64,000 nt of DNA from Gracilibacillus alcaliphilus (GTDB taxonomy: Bacteria; Bacillota; Bacilli; Bacillales; Amphibacillaceae), in assembly GCF_016909015.1 (NCBI RefSeq), contig NZ_JAFBFA010000009.1, forward strand, positions 1 to 64,000, in the 5' to 3' direction. This document shows, one piece after another, positions 26,885 through 35,371 of this stretch. The notes under the pieces were generated by a model. It had not been told where the DNA came from. It did not search any database and saw nothing but the letters and a program-made list of their open reading frames with translations. Every line of letters starts with the position of its first letter. Positions within the stretch are counted from its first letter, which is position 1. Made by a program: the position numbers and the translations under genes.

Positions 26885-27139
26885 TCATGATACTGATTAA
26901 AATATGTAAGGAATCACTTGATGTGCGTTTAGTGTAACAAATAGATAGTGCTGCTGCTATATGAATTAAAAATTTTCACATACACTTAACTGTTGTTTTA
27001 CACTCTTTTTATAAATTTACAATTGCTTATGGAAAATAAAATTATCAGCCTTCAATAAAATGCCTTTACCTTTTGCTTAAAAAACAAACAGTGATGGACT
27101 GAGATAACGCATTTCTATTTCTTCTGTCCATCAGAAATC

Positions 27140-27155
27140 ATTAAATCGATTTTAT
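27140..27155. promoter_or_regulatory. LacI-type operator 3
   Basis: ATTAAATCGATTTTAT preceded by AAATC, the same frame as operators 1 and 2 with C to T and G to A changes that keep the central symmetry. A cre-like site adjoins it. Confidence 0.6.
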
Positions 27156-27167
27156 TAAGCGCTTTCA
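27154..27167 (-). promoter_or_regulatory. cre-like catabolite site
   Basis: Read on the minus strand, TGAAAGCGCTTAAT matches the CcpA consensus at 12 of 14 positions. It overlaps the edge of operator 3. About 560 bp from the gene start, so its effect on operon 1 is uncertain. Confidence 0.45.
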
Positions 27168-27315
27168 AAATAAAATCTAACATATCCTAATCTTTTCGTC
27201 AACAACTAATTGATTTTTGTTCCTATCAGTTTCTTTGTAAAGAAGCCCCTTCTGACACGTTACTCTCCCTTCTTTTCCCTGATATCAGCTTACTTGAAGC
27301 ATTGATCCGATAAAC

Positions 27316-27360
27316 AGCCCTGTCTGGATTGAGTGAAAATTAGTAATAGACAGGGCTTTT
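27316..27360. terminator. Terminator-like hairpin at the end of carbohydrate operon 2
   Basis: AGCCCTGTCT (27316-27325) pairs perfectly with AGACAGGGCT (27348-27357). It stands just behind the stop of the GHL6 gene. The T run is better on the plus strand, but placement suggests it closes the leftward operon. Confidence 0.65.
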
Positions 27361-27366
27361 CATCAA

Positions 27367-29376
27367 TTATTCAAAGGTGACACTAATCATTTGGTGTCCT
27401 TTTATCATGGGGACATTAAAAGTAACGTATCCGTTATCTATCTCAAACGGTACCGGCTTTTCTTCTGGTACAAGAGAGATCTCCTTCACTGTTCGATTAT
27501 CAATACGTAATACCATTTCTGTATCATATAAAGGAATAACAGCTTCAATGGTATCCATATTTACTGACTTCCGTTGTGGAATATAATGTAAAGCATGCAC
27601 CACCCAACGATTTTCCTGCTTCTGCTCATTAATAGTTATTTCTACTGTAGAGGGACCATTATGCTGAATAATTCGATCTGGTAATAATAAATTAATTGCA
27701 TTTTCTAGCAACTGTTTACACCACAAAGGTGCATTAAGTCCATATTGTTTGAAAATAGGATGTGCAAAGTAAATAGTTTTGCCATGCTGCAGAATACCAG
27801 GATAGCCTGTTTTACCACTGGATGGTGTATGTCTGTGTGAGATAAAATGTTCCCAAGTACGATTAAAATATGGTACTGTCACCTCTACTAATGTCTTTGC
27901 TTCACGAGGCTTCACCTCTGTCCCTCGTGTATACATGACATATTCAGTTGTAGCTAATCCTTTTCCCATCTCTCCTTGTGGATTCAGAAAATCCGGACTA
28001 TAAGTAGCTTCATCCAAATAATCTATTCCAAGCGACTGAATCGCAAATGCTGTTGTTTCTGGATTTAGCCCAGAGTGATAGGAAGCAATTAAAGCACCGC
28101 CTTTTTTTACGAAATCATCTATTTTTCTCGCTAATCCCTCACCAACGATAATATTATCTGGTAAAATCAATAACTGAAATGCTTCAAAATCACATTTAGA
28201 ATCAATGATATCAAATTGGAAACCCGCTTCCTGTAACATAGAAGTTACACCTAGCATTTCTATCGCTAAATCTTGAGAAGCTGTTGCAGCAAACTCCTCT
28301 GTCGTTAACACCCCTATCTCTGTTATAGCAACGGCATAGTCACACCAAGGTTCCTTCTTTTCAATTTCCTTATATACACTGCCAATCAATTCATATGAAT
28401 GCTCAGAAATCCTACCTGATGGCTCTAATTGATCCCCAATAGAGGCCTTGGAATTTAGTGCCAGCATTCGAAAACATTCATACTCTAAAGCAGCTTGATT
28501 TCTAAAAGAATGGAAATCTCCCCATGATGTATGAAATTTACCTGTCATCCCTAATGTTTCTTTCCCTAATTGTCTAGCATATCTCACCGATATTGGAAAA
28601 TGCAAATAGCTCCATTCTATACCTGGCAGTGATTCTAGCTCAAAGTGAGAATACGCCTCAGCCACTTCTCGATGAGCCGGCCCTACATGTCCACGGTTAT
28701 AAAATATGGTACAATTTTGATTGTATTGCCGAACAAAGTTACTCATATCCCTTTTGAATTCTACAACAGTATCTTTTGCGAAAACTAGTCTATCTTCTTG
28801 ATTCGCTGGATTCAAGCCTTTTGACTTCATCTTTTTCTGGCATGTTTCGCAAGAGCAATCTATCGGTTTTACAATATCAAAGAATAGCCCATCGACAGAA
28901 AATTCCTCTAAAAGTTCTAATGTATGCTCTTTTAAAAAGTCACGATAGGCCGTATTTACACATAAAAAACGGTAAAATCCAGGCTGATATAATTTATCTT
29001 TACCTTCAATGTGTCCATAAACGGGGGCACCTTCTGGGTCACGCGTTAACCATTCCGGTCGTTTTCTTGCTAAATGATGATCCCATTGTACAGTCGTATA
29101 AATTGGTGTGCGAATATTCCTCTCCCGACAGGCTTGTATTTGATCCTTTAATAATGATTTATTAACCAAATTCGGATGAACCAACTCAGGATTTTTCTTC
29201 GAATCATAATAGATCATTCCATGGTGACAACGTGCAAATAGTGTGACAGAATCTACATGCCCTTTCACTAATGTCTCTGCAAATTGATCTGCATCAAATG
29301 CTGCTCCTACATCTGGAATACTCGGACTTGTATGAAAATCCATATGAACTTGACGATATCGTAATTGTTTCTCCAT
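27367..29376 (-). CDS. Putative glycoside hydrolase (GHL6 family) with beta-galactosidase trimerisation-like domain
   Basis: A 669-residue cytosolic protein without signal peptide. The N-terminal TIM barrel has VTLFARCHHGMIYYDSK, TTVQWDHHLARKRPEW, GLFFDIVKPIDCSCETC and a Cys pair (CSCETCQKK) typical of hypothetical glycosyl hydrolase 6 proteins. A flavodoxin-like domain in the middle (FQLLILPDNIIVGEG, KKGGALIASYHS) matches the GH42-type trimerisation domain, then a beta-rich C terminus. Start 29376 is chosen because AGAGGT is well spaced for it. Fourth gene behind its own importer; probably cleaves the imported glycoside. Specificity unknown. Confidence 0.78.
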   Translation of the reverse strand: MEKQLRYRQVHMDFHTSPSIPDVGAAFDADQFAETLVKGHVDSVTLFARCHHGMIYYDSKKNPELVHPNLVNKSLLKDQIQACRERNIRTPIYTTVQWDHHLARKRPEWLTRDPEGAPVYGHIEGKDKLYQPGFYRFLCVNTAYRDFLKEHTLELLEEFSVDGLFFDIVKPIDCSCETCQKKMKSKGLNPANQEDRLVFAKDTVVEFKRDMSNFVRQYNQNCTIFYNRGHVGPAHREVAEAYSHFELESLPGIEWSYLHFPISVRYARQLGKETLGMTGKFHTSWGDFHSFRNQAALEYECFRMLALNSKASIGDQLEPSGRISEHSYELIGSVYKEIEKKEPWCDYAVAITEIGVLTTEEFAATASQDLAIEMLGVTSMLQEAGFQFDIIDSKCDFEAFQLLILPDNIIVGEGLARKIDDFVKKGGALIASYHSGLNPETTAFAIQSLGIDYLDEATYSPDFLNPQGEMGKGLATTEYVMYTRGTEVKPREAKTLVEVTVPYFNRTWEHFISHRHTPSSGKTGYPGILQHGKTIYFAHPIFKQYGLNAPLWCKQLLENAINLLLPDRIIQHNGPSTVEITINEQKQENRWVVHALHYIPQRKSVNMDTIEAVIPLYDTEMVLRIDNRTVKEISLVPEEKPVPFEIDNGYVTFNVPMIKGHQMISVTFE

Positions 29377-29411
29377 TTTCATTACCTCTTTTCATTTATT
29401 ATTACAGCAGC

Positions 29412-30239
29412 TTATCTGCCGCCTAAACCACTTGTTGCTATACCATCCGAAATATATCGTTGTGCAAACAAATAAAAAATCAAGGATGGAATGGTTGTCA
29501 TCGTAGCTCCTGCCATTAATAAGTTCCAAGCAGTAGAATATTGCCCATGAAAGGCTTGTAATCCAATCGGGAGAGTATACAAATTTTGATCATTCAAAAT
29601 AATCAATGGCCATAAAAAATTGTTCCAATACGTAATAAAGGTAAATACGGCTAATGTGGCTAAACCAGGTCTTATCATTGGCAGCAAGATTCTCCAGTAC
29701 ACTTGAAAGTGGTTGCATCCATCAATAATAGCTGCCTCGTCTACTTCATATGGTATAGTTAAATAATTTTGACGTAACAAAAATGTTCCAAAAGCGGTAA
29801 AAACAAAAGGAATAATTAACGCCATATAACTATCTACCCAGCCAAGTTCACGCATAAAAAGAAACATAGGAACTACAACTACTTGCTGGGGCACCATTAA
29901 GGTTGCTAAATATGCTCCGAACAACTTATCCCTTCCTCTAAACCGCAGCCTGGAAAAGGCGTAAGCAGACAAACTGGATGTCAGTAGTACACCCACGGTC
30001 CCTATCAAAGTAACGAATAAACTATTAAATAAGTATTGTCCAAATGGAAAATATTCTATCGCCCGTGAGTAGTTCTCAAAACGCAGGGAAGAGCCGAGCC
30101 ACTTTCCATCTGCAACTTCATTATCTGGCTTGAGAGATGTTGCCACCATCCACAGAAAAGGGGTAAAAACAATGATACAAGCTACCGCTAAACCAAATCT
30201 ATTCAGGAAAGCTAAAAACTTTCTTTTATTTTGTCTCAT
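29412..30239 (-). CDS. Carbohydrate ABC transporter permease (MalG type), operon 2
   Basis: A 275-residue six-helix permease with the EAA loop VDEAAIIDGCNHFQVYWRIL near residue 180. It overlaps the MalF-type gene by 14 nt. Partner of that protein in the second importer of this locus. Confidence 0.92.
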   Translation of the reverse strand: MRQNKRKFLAFLNRFGLAVACIIVFTPFLWMVATSLKPDNEVADGKWLGSSLRFENYSRAIEYFPFGQYLFNSLFVTLIGTVGVLLTSSLSAYAFSRLRFRGRDKLFGAYLATLMVPQQVVVVPMFLFMRELGWVDSYMALIIPFVFTAFGTFLLRQNYLTIPYEVDEAAIIDGCNHFQVYWRILLPMIRPGLATLAVFTFITYWNNFLWPLIILNDQNLYTLPIGLQAFHGQYSTAWNLLMAGATMTTIPSLIFYLFAQRYISDGIATSGLGGR

Positions 30240-31173
30240 AATGCACCCACTTTTTTTGGAGAATTAATTGTATTAATGTGACAATGAGGATAATGACAAA
30301 CAACACTACTGCCAATGCTGCCCCATAGCCCATTTGGAACCATTCAAATGCATTCTTATAAATATACAACCCCAGCACCTCAGTTGCATATCCAGGGCCG
30401 CCATTTGTTAGAATAAAGACTTGATCAAATATTTGAAAGGATGTAATTAATGTCATCACCATCGCAAATAAAATGGCGGGACTGATACTAGGAATCGAAA
30501 TTTTAAAGAATTTCGTTAATGGCTTCGCGCCATCAATGGAAGCTGCTTCCAGAATAGTCTGTGGAATCCCCTTTAATGCCGCCAGAAAAATTAACATATT
30601 GTAGCCAAACTGCTGCCATACACACATAATAATTAAAGCAAACATGGCATAGTCTTCATTACCAAGCCAATTAACTGCACTTAATCCTATCGCCTCCATT
30701 AAATGATTGATTAATCCTACGCTTGGTTCATACATAAACTGCCAAATCAAAGCAATGGCAACAGGCGGCACTAAGACAGGTAAGAAGAGTATGGCACGGT
30801 AAACAGCGATACCTTTTATCTTCTGATTTAACCACGCTGCAAATGTTAGCGATACCAATAGGTTTAATGTTAAATACACTATTGTAAAAAATATAGTATT
30901 GAGCAATACTCGAATAAAATTGCTGTCAGAAGTAAATAGGTAAATATAGTTGCGTAATCCTACAAATTTAGGTTCTGCTATTAAAGACCATTCGAATAAA
31001 CTTAAAACAAATACAGCTAGAATTGGCGTCAAAGTAAATACTAAGAAACCTGATAGATTAGGCAACAAGAACCAAAAAGCTGTCCTGCCATGTCGCTGGC
31101 CTTTTATTTTATTCTGTTTTGCTGGCTGTTCTTTTTCCCCTTCCTTAATCATCGACACATTCACTAATTTCAT
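30226..31173 (-). CDS. Carbohydrate ABC transporter permease (MalF type), operon 2
   Basis: A 315-residue permease with six or seven hydrophobic helices after a charged N terminus (KEGEKEQPAKQNKIKG), and the EAA loop ILEAASIDGAKPLTKFFKIS. Start 31173 has GGAAGGGA very close; GTG codons a little downstream are alternatives. It couples translationally to the next permease through the overlap. Confidence 0.9.
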   Translation of the reverse strand: MKLVNVSMIKEGEKEQPAKQNKIKGQRHGRTAFWFLLPNLSGFLVFTLTPILAVFVLSLFEWSLIAEPKFVGLRNYIYLFTSDSNFIRVLLNTIFFTIVYLTLNLLVSLTFAAWLNQKIKGIAVYRAILFLPVLVPPVAIALIWQFMYEPSVGLINHLMEAIGLSAVNWLGNEDYAMFALIIMCVWQQFGYNMLIFLAALKGIPQTILEAASIDGAKPLTKFFKISIPSISPAILFAMVMTLITSFQIFDQVFILTNGGPGYATEVLGLYIYKNAFEWFQMGYGAALAVVLFVIILIVTLIQLILQKKWVHYETK

Positions 31174-31263
31174 TCCCTTCCAAGTCTATCTAAATTAGGT
31201 CAGCTAAAAAAGCAATCGTTAACAACCCACTGCAATCTTATTGATTTAGAACGAAAGACATCA

Positions 31264-32523
31264 TTATTCTTCAATATTCTCTAATTCTTGCTGTAATTTG
31301 TTCATACCATCCTCAGCAGACATCATGCCATTCATGATCGGCACCAGATTTGCAGTAAAAATATCCTGTGCTCGATTCCATGTATTAGTAACTTCAAATG
31401 GCACCGTATTATCTAATGCATAATCCAATGTTGTTTGAAATTCATCTGGTACATTACCATAGAATGCCTCAACTGCTGATAATCTAGCTGGAAATGCTCT
31501 TCCTATTTCGGCCAAATGATTTAAGTTAGCCTTATTAGTAAACAGCTTAACCGCTTGATAAGCTTCCTCTGGATAATCCGTATCGGCTGATACACCGAAT
31601 CCAGATCCCGCAGATACTGTCACAGATCCTTCACTTGATTCTGGTACCGGTATCAAACCAAAATCAAAAGTAGTTTCGCCTAAGAACCAAAGAATGTTCC
31701 ACGGGCCGTCTAACAAAAGACCTATATTACCATTCAGCCATTGCTCTGCTTGCCAATTCCCTGCTGATTGAGATACTAACTCCGGAGCCTGCCCATTTGC
31801 AACAAATTGTGATAATTGATCCATCGTTTTAATTGTTGCTTCACTATTTAGTTGATATTGACCATCTTCATTTAAGTATTCACCCCCGTTAGAATAAATA
31901 AATGGAATATAGTTTTCTAAACTATTATTTTTTAAGATAATCCCATAGTCCTCTCCCTGAGATAAAGCTTCAATCGTTTCGTTGAATTCTTCCATGGTCC
32001 AGCCTGCTTCTGGATAATCGACACCATGTGCATCAAACAAGTCTTTATTGTAATACATGACATATGGCCCTACATCGTATGGTAAAGCCGCTACTTGCTC
32101 ATCATAGCGCATATTCTCAAGAATATTCTCATCAAAATCTTCGATATCTATCTTATCATCATTCTCGATAAACTCATCTAATGGGTACAATACGGAACCA
32201 AAACCAGGCATTCGCAAACTCTGCATCGAGATAATATCAGGCGCTGTACCTCCTGCCACTCTGGTTTGTAACCTTGTCCAATAATCACTAAAAGCAAGTG
32301 TTGTTAATTCGATTTCAATATGAGGATATATTTCATTCACTTCATCAGCCATTTCCTGCCACACTTTGGCTTCACTTTCATTATCAGACCACATCATCCA
32401 TTCGAGTGTCACTACATCATTTTTGGTACCGCTATCATTTTTGCCGTTTGTTTGTCCGTTATTTCCACAACCAACAAGGACTAATAAGACAGCAATTATC
32501 ACTAACCCGACTCTTAACTTCAT
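31264..32523 (-). CDS. Extracellular sugar-binding lipoprotein, operon 2
   Basis: A 419-residue family 1 solute-binding protein. The signal peptide ends in the lipobox LVGC, followed by an Asn/Gly/Thr-rich linker. An upstream in-frame start at 32610 has no ribosome site; GCGAGGTG precedes the ATG at 32523. First gene of operon 2, 73 bp downstream of a perfect cre site. Confidence 0.92.
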   Translation of the reverse strand: MKLRVGLVIIAVLLVLVGCGNNGQTNGKNDSGTKNDVVTLEWMMWSDNESEAKVWQEMADEVNEIYPHIEIELTTLAFSDYWTRLQTRVAGGTAPDIISMQSLRMPGFGSVLYPLDEFIENDDKIDIEDFDENILENMRYDEQVAALPYDVGPYVMYYNKDLFDAHGVDYPEAGWTMEEFNETIEALSQGEDYGIILKNNSLENYIPFIYSNGGEYLNEDGQYQLNSEATIKTMDQLSQFVANGQAPELVSQSAGNWQAEQWLNGNIGLLLDGPWNILWFLGETTFDFGLIPVPESSEGSVTVSAGSGFGVSADTDYPEEAYQAVKLFTNKANLNHLAEIGRAFPARLSAVEAFYGNVPDEFQTTLDYALDNTVPFEVTNTWNRAQDIFTANLVPIMNGMMSAEDGMNKLQQELENIEE

Positions 32524-32595
32524 TTTAAACACCTCGCTTTTTATTTGTTTTGAAGTGAAACATTTAATCTTAGACATTAAATCACGGCTATTTTT

Positions 32596-32609
32596 TGTTA
32601 GCGTTTTCA
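32596..32609 (-). promoter_or_regulatory. Catabolite response element (cre) of carbohydrate operon 2
   Basis: On the minus strand TGAAAACGCTAACA fits the CcpA consensus TGWAANCGNTNWCA at all 14 positions. It sits in the leader or core promoter zone of the second importer operon and predicts repression by preferred sugars. Confidence 0.85.
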
Positions 32610-32802
32610 ATAAAATTCTGCATAAATTACCTCCTTTACTATTATTGGTAAAAGTTTTAAATATTGCTTATAGCTATAAGTAAAATTAATTATATCATCA
32701 CAAACGATTATTTCAACCTTTTTATAGATATTTACGATATTTTTTTGTTTATTTTTTACCTTTACAATATATAAGAACCTATAATGGTACTAGGTGATAA
32801 AT

Positions 32803-33105
32803 ATGAATATTGGGAACAGAATTAGAAATCTACGATTAGCAAAACAAATGAAAACAACTGAAGTTGCTCGAAAAGCATTTATCTCACAACCATATTTAAG
32901 TGATATCGAGAGAGGACGCACCACACCTTCTATAGATAAATTACAAGCTATTTGTGATGTTTTGGGCATATCATTAAGTGAGTTCTTTGGAGAAACAATG
33001 GAACTGCCGCCCAATACCCAGCAGCTGCTAAAAACAATCCAGCAATTAACAGATGAAGAACAGCAGCAATTGAATAACTTTATTGAGCTGATTTTGAAAA
33101 GATAA
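32803..33105 (+). CDS. XRE-family helix-turn-helix regulator
   Basis: A 100-residue regulator: an N-terminal Cro/C1-type HTH (TTEVARKAFISQPYLSDIER, about 17-36) and a short helical C terminus (QLTDEEQQQLNNFIELIL) suited to dimerisation, like SinR-type proteins. AGGTGAT is spaced for the ATG at 32803; a GTG at 32794 overlaps that site and is unlikely. Divergent from carbohydrate operon 2 across about 280 bp, but a regulatory link is not shown. Confidence 0.88.
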   Translation: MNIGNRIRNLRLAKQMKTTEVARKAFISQPYLSDIERGRTTPSIDKLQAICDVLGISLSEFFGETMELPPNTQQLLKTIQQLTDEEQQQLNNFIELILKR

Positions 33106-33111
33106 AACAGG

Positions 33112-33166
33112 AATAAGGTACCTCATTAATATTTAACTTCAAGAGGTACCTTATCCTTATTTTTTT
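33112..33166 (+). terminator. Rho-independent terminator of the XRE gene
   Basis: AATAAGGTACCTC (33112-33124) pairs with GAGGTACCTTAT (33143-33154); a T run follows at 33160-33166. Confidence 0.85.
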
Positions 33167-33312
33167 ATGTAATGCGTATGTTGATAATATATGAAGACAG
33201 CCAGATTGGTCATATCTAATATGATTTTTTTGCTGCACATCATGACGCACATACAAGCATCAGTATTCACAATCAAGCTACTTCAATAGAAATGGAAAAT
33301 GGAGGAAATAAC

Positions 33313-33812
33313 ATGAAATTAGGTTTTTCTATTGAAAATCCAGCTCTTCTTGCAAAGAGGCACTCGAATCAACAAAATCTATTATTAGAACAGTTTTTTA
33401 AGCAACTTAAAGGAAGATGGCATTCAATCTATCGAGATCCGCGTATTGAAGAGATGTGATGAGGCAGTTTATCAGCAGGCTATCCAGTTATATGGGATTT
33501 GGGGCTGGAAATCACTATGCATGGAGATATTTCCGGCCAACTCCCGTATGATCATTTCCTCCAACTATATCCATCTATGCAGTATTATCCAACATTTTGA
33601 TAAATACCAAGATAAACTTGTAATGCCGATTCATGCCTATTATAGCGATGTAAATAGCAGCACCCAAGCTGCATTAGGCGAACAAACAATTGAAGACGTC
33701 ACGACTCATTTTCCATTAACAGCTATAGAAAGTCTGCCACTAGAAACGTATATCAACGCTCTCAAACAGGTTATGATCATACGTCTTAGAATTATCCTTT
33801 CTGAGATGAGGT
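33313..33812 (+). pseudogene. Decayed TIM-barrel sugar isomerase/epimerase-like gene
   Basis: Begins at ATG 33313 behind TGGAGGAAA (MKLGFSIENPALLAKRH) but needs several frame changes: GIQSIEIRVLKRCDEAVYQQ, then IWDLGLEITMHGDISGQLPY, then IQHFDKYQDKLVMPIHAYYS and AALGEQTIE. The pattern suggests an AP-endonuclease-2-like TIM barrel, as in sugar-phosphate isomerases. Too short (about 165 codons) and broken. A ribosome-site-led stub (LEQDHIAQTIKLFPSI) follows at 33822-33872 and may be the start of another lost gene. Confidence 0.55.
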
Positions 33813-33923
33813 GACACTATATTGGAACAAGATCATATTGCTCAAACGATCAAGCTCTTTCCCTCTATTTAATTTAACACCCATTATGCCTTATAGAATG
33901 GACATTTGTGGTAGAAAGTCAAA

Positions 33924-33954
33924 AGAAGTTCCAAATAAAGGAACTTCTGTTTTG
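33924..33954. terminator. Terminator between the TIM-barrel remnant and the coat gene
   Basis: A perfect 9-bp stem AGAAGTTCC/GGAACTTCT (33924-33932/33940-33948) with T-rich flanks on both strands; it probably ends the leftward coat-protein gene. Confidence 0.75.
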
Positions 33955-33963
33955 TTTTGCTTA

Positions 33964-34593
33964 TTAATGCTGCATTCCTTGCTGACCAACTGGCGCATAA
34001 CCTTGTGCCATAATTGCCATGTCTTGTGTGGATAATTGCGGCAGTTGATAATAGCCATGCTTGTTTTGATATAAGAATATTTCGTAACTCATTTCGATCA
34101 TATTCGGAATGCTGTCAGCAATAACACGACGCAGAACTGGCTGATTCATTTCTGCTGCAGCTGTAGTCATGCCACCTGCTATTGCTTTTGTCTGCCCTAG
34201 CATAAATGACGCATAACACTCATCTGTCAATTCGTTAACTGATTGCTTTGGCTGCTTCGGCTGACCTGGTTTCATACCATAGGTCACTTCATTGCTTTCT
34301 TTCATCTGATATTCCTGAGTCGGTACCTTTGGATCTTGACCTGTCCGGAAAACACTAATAACCGTGTTATACAGCTGTGTTGTAAATGTTGCTTGTCGCT
34401 GAAGAATGTCTTTCAATTCCGGATCCTGAATATGCTGCTCATATAACTTGTACTGCTCTAACATCCCGATTAGGCTGCCAATCACCTCATGTGTGTCCAT
34501 CATCTCATGGGCACTATGATTTTGAGATGTTGACGGATTCATGTTCATCTGTTGGTTTTGCATACCTTCTGGCATTTGATTTTGCAATTTCAT
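33964..34593 (-). CDS. CotF-like spore coat protein
   Basis: About 209 residues, rich in Gln and Met (MQNQQMNMNPSTSQN, then a ferritin-like helical CotF domain: DTHEVIGSLIGMLEQYKLYE, LKDILQRQATFTTQLYNTVI, ADSIPNMIEMSYEIFLYQNK). Members of this family are spore coat proteins such as YhcQ. A longer frame starts at 34698. AGGAGGTT lies only 2 nt before the ATG at 34593, so the true start may instead be the TTG two codons on. Implies an endospore former. Confidence 0.75.
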   Translation of the reverse strand: MKLQNQMPEGMQNQQMNMNPSTSQNHSAHEMMDTHEVIGSLIGMLEQYKLYEQHIQDPELKDILQRQATFTTQLYNTVISVFRTGQDPKVPTQEYQMKESNEVTYGMKPGQPKQPKQSVNELTDECYASFMLGQTKAIAGGMTTAAAEMNQPVLRRVIADSIPNMIEMSYEIFLYQNKHGYYQLPQLSTQDMAIMAQGYAPVGQQGMQH

Positions 34594-34702
34594 AACCTCC
34601 TGTAAATTCAATACTGGTATAGTTTGTGCAGGAGAATATAATATATGTATGAAAAATGCGCAACAAAGTAAAAACAAGCCTTTACAAATCCAAACCATGA
34701 TG

Positions 34703-34746
34703 TATAATAATTGATATATAACAAATGTTATATATCAATTATTATA
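34703..34746. promoter_or_regulatory. 44-bp perfect palindrome, probable TetR operator
   Basis: Two exact 21-bp arms (34703-34723 and 34726-34746) around an AA centre, with TGATATATAACA in each arm. It ends 21 bp before the TetR start, in the gap with the divergent coat gene, so it can control both directions. Very AT-rich, so it is unlikely to be a terminator. Confidence 0.75.
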
Positions 34747-34767
34747 CTTTCTGAAGGAGAGACTGTC

Positions 34768-35352
34768 ATGCCGCCAAAAAATAGGTTTTCGAAAGAGCAA
34801 ATCGTTGATGCTGCCTTTCATATTGCTAAAACAGAAGGAATAGACAGTATGACGGTAAGAAAAGTCGCTGATCAGCTGGGAAGTTCGATTGCCCCTATTT
34901 ACGTTAACTTTAATGATGTGGAAGAACTGAAACAGGCAATAATTAAAAGAGTCGTTGAGATAAGCAAGCACCTGTTAAACGAGCATAATACCGGAAACCC
35001 ATTTGCTGACATAGGAGTTGCAAGTCTTCTGTTTGCCAAGGAGTACCCGATTTTGTTCAGGGATTTTGTAATGAAACAAAACGATTATTTGCCAGAATAT
35101 GATCTAGAAATGGCTGATATCCTTTTAGCACAAATGAAAAAAGATCCAGAGCTTGAAGGTTTCACAGATGAGGAACTTCAGATGATTTTATTTAAAATGA
35201 GGACGTTCCAATTGGGATTGTCAATCACGGTTGCCAATGAATTGCTCCCTGAAAAATGGGATACAGAAAAAATGTTAGAGATGTTAAATAGTGTTGCTGA
35301 AGATGTGGTAACCTCCACTCGTTTACGTATGCAAAAAGAAAAGAAAGAATAG
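34768..35352 (+). CDS. TetR-family regulator
   Basis: A 194-residue TetR-type repressor with N-terminal HTH (DSMTVRKVADQLGSSIAPIY, about 28-47) and a helical ligand domain. GAAGGAGAG precedes the ATG at 34768; the earlier frame start at 34711 lies inside the palindrome. It is 19 nt upstream of a serine-hydrolase gene, its likely target, and presumably binds the 44-bp palindrome. Confidence 0.88.
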   Translation: MPPKNRFSKEQIVDAAFHIAKTEGIDSMTVRKVADQLGSSIAPIYVNFNDVEELKQAIIKRVVEISKHLLNEHNTGNPFADIGVASLLFAKEYPILFRDFVMKQNDYLPEYDLEMADILLAQMKKDPELEGFTDEELQMILFKMRTFQLGLSITVANELLPEKWDTEKMLEMLNSVAEDVVTSTRLRMQKEKKE

Positions 35353-35371
35353 CAAATTAGGAGGCTTTATA

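Larger units (their letters stand above)
26594..27366. other. Regulatory region of carbohydrate operon 1
   Basis: No gene. It carries three LacI-type palindromes and a cre-like site (listed separately) spread over about 540 bp upstream of the binding-protein gene. The AT-rich spacing would allow DNA looping between operators. Confidence 0.6.
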
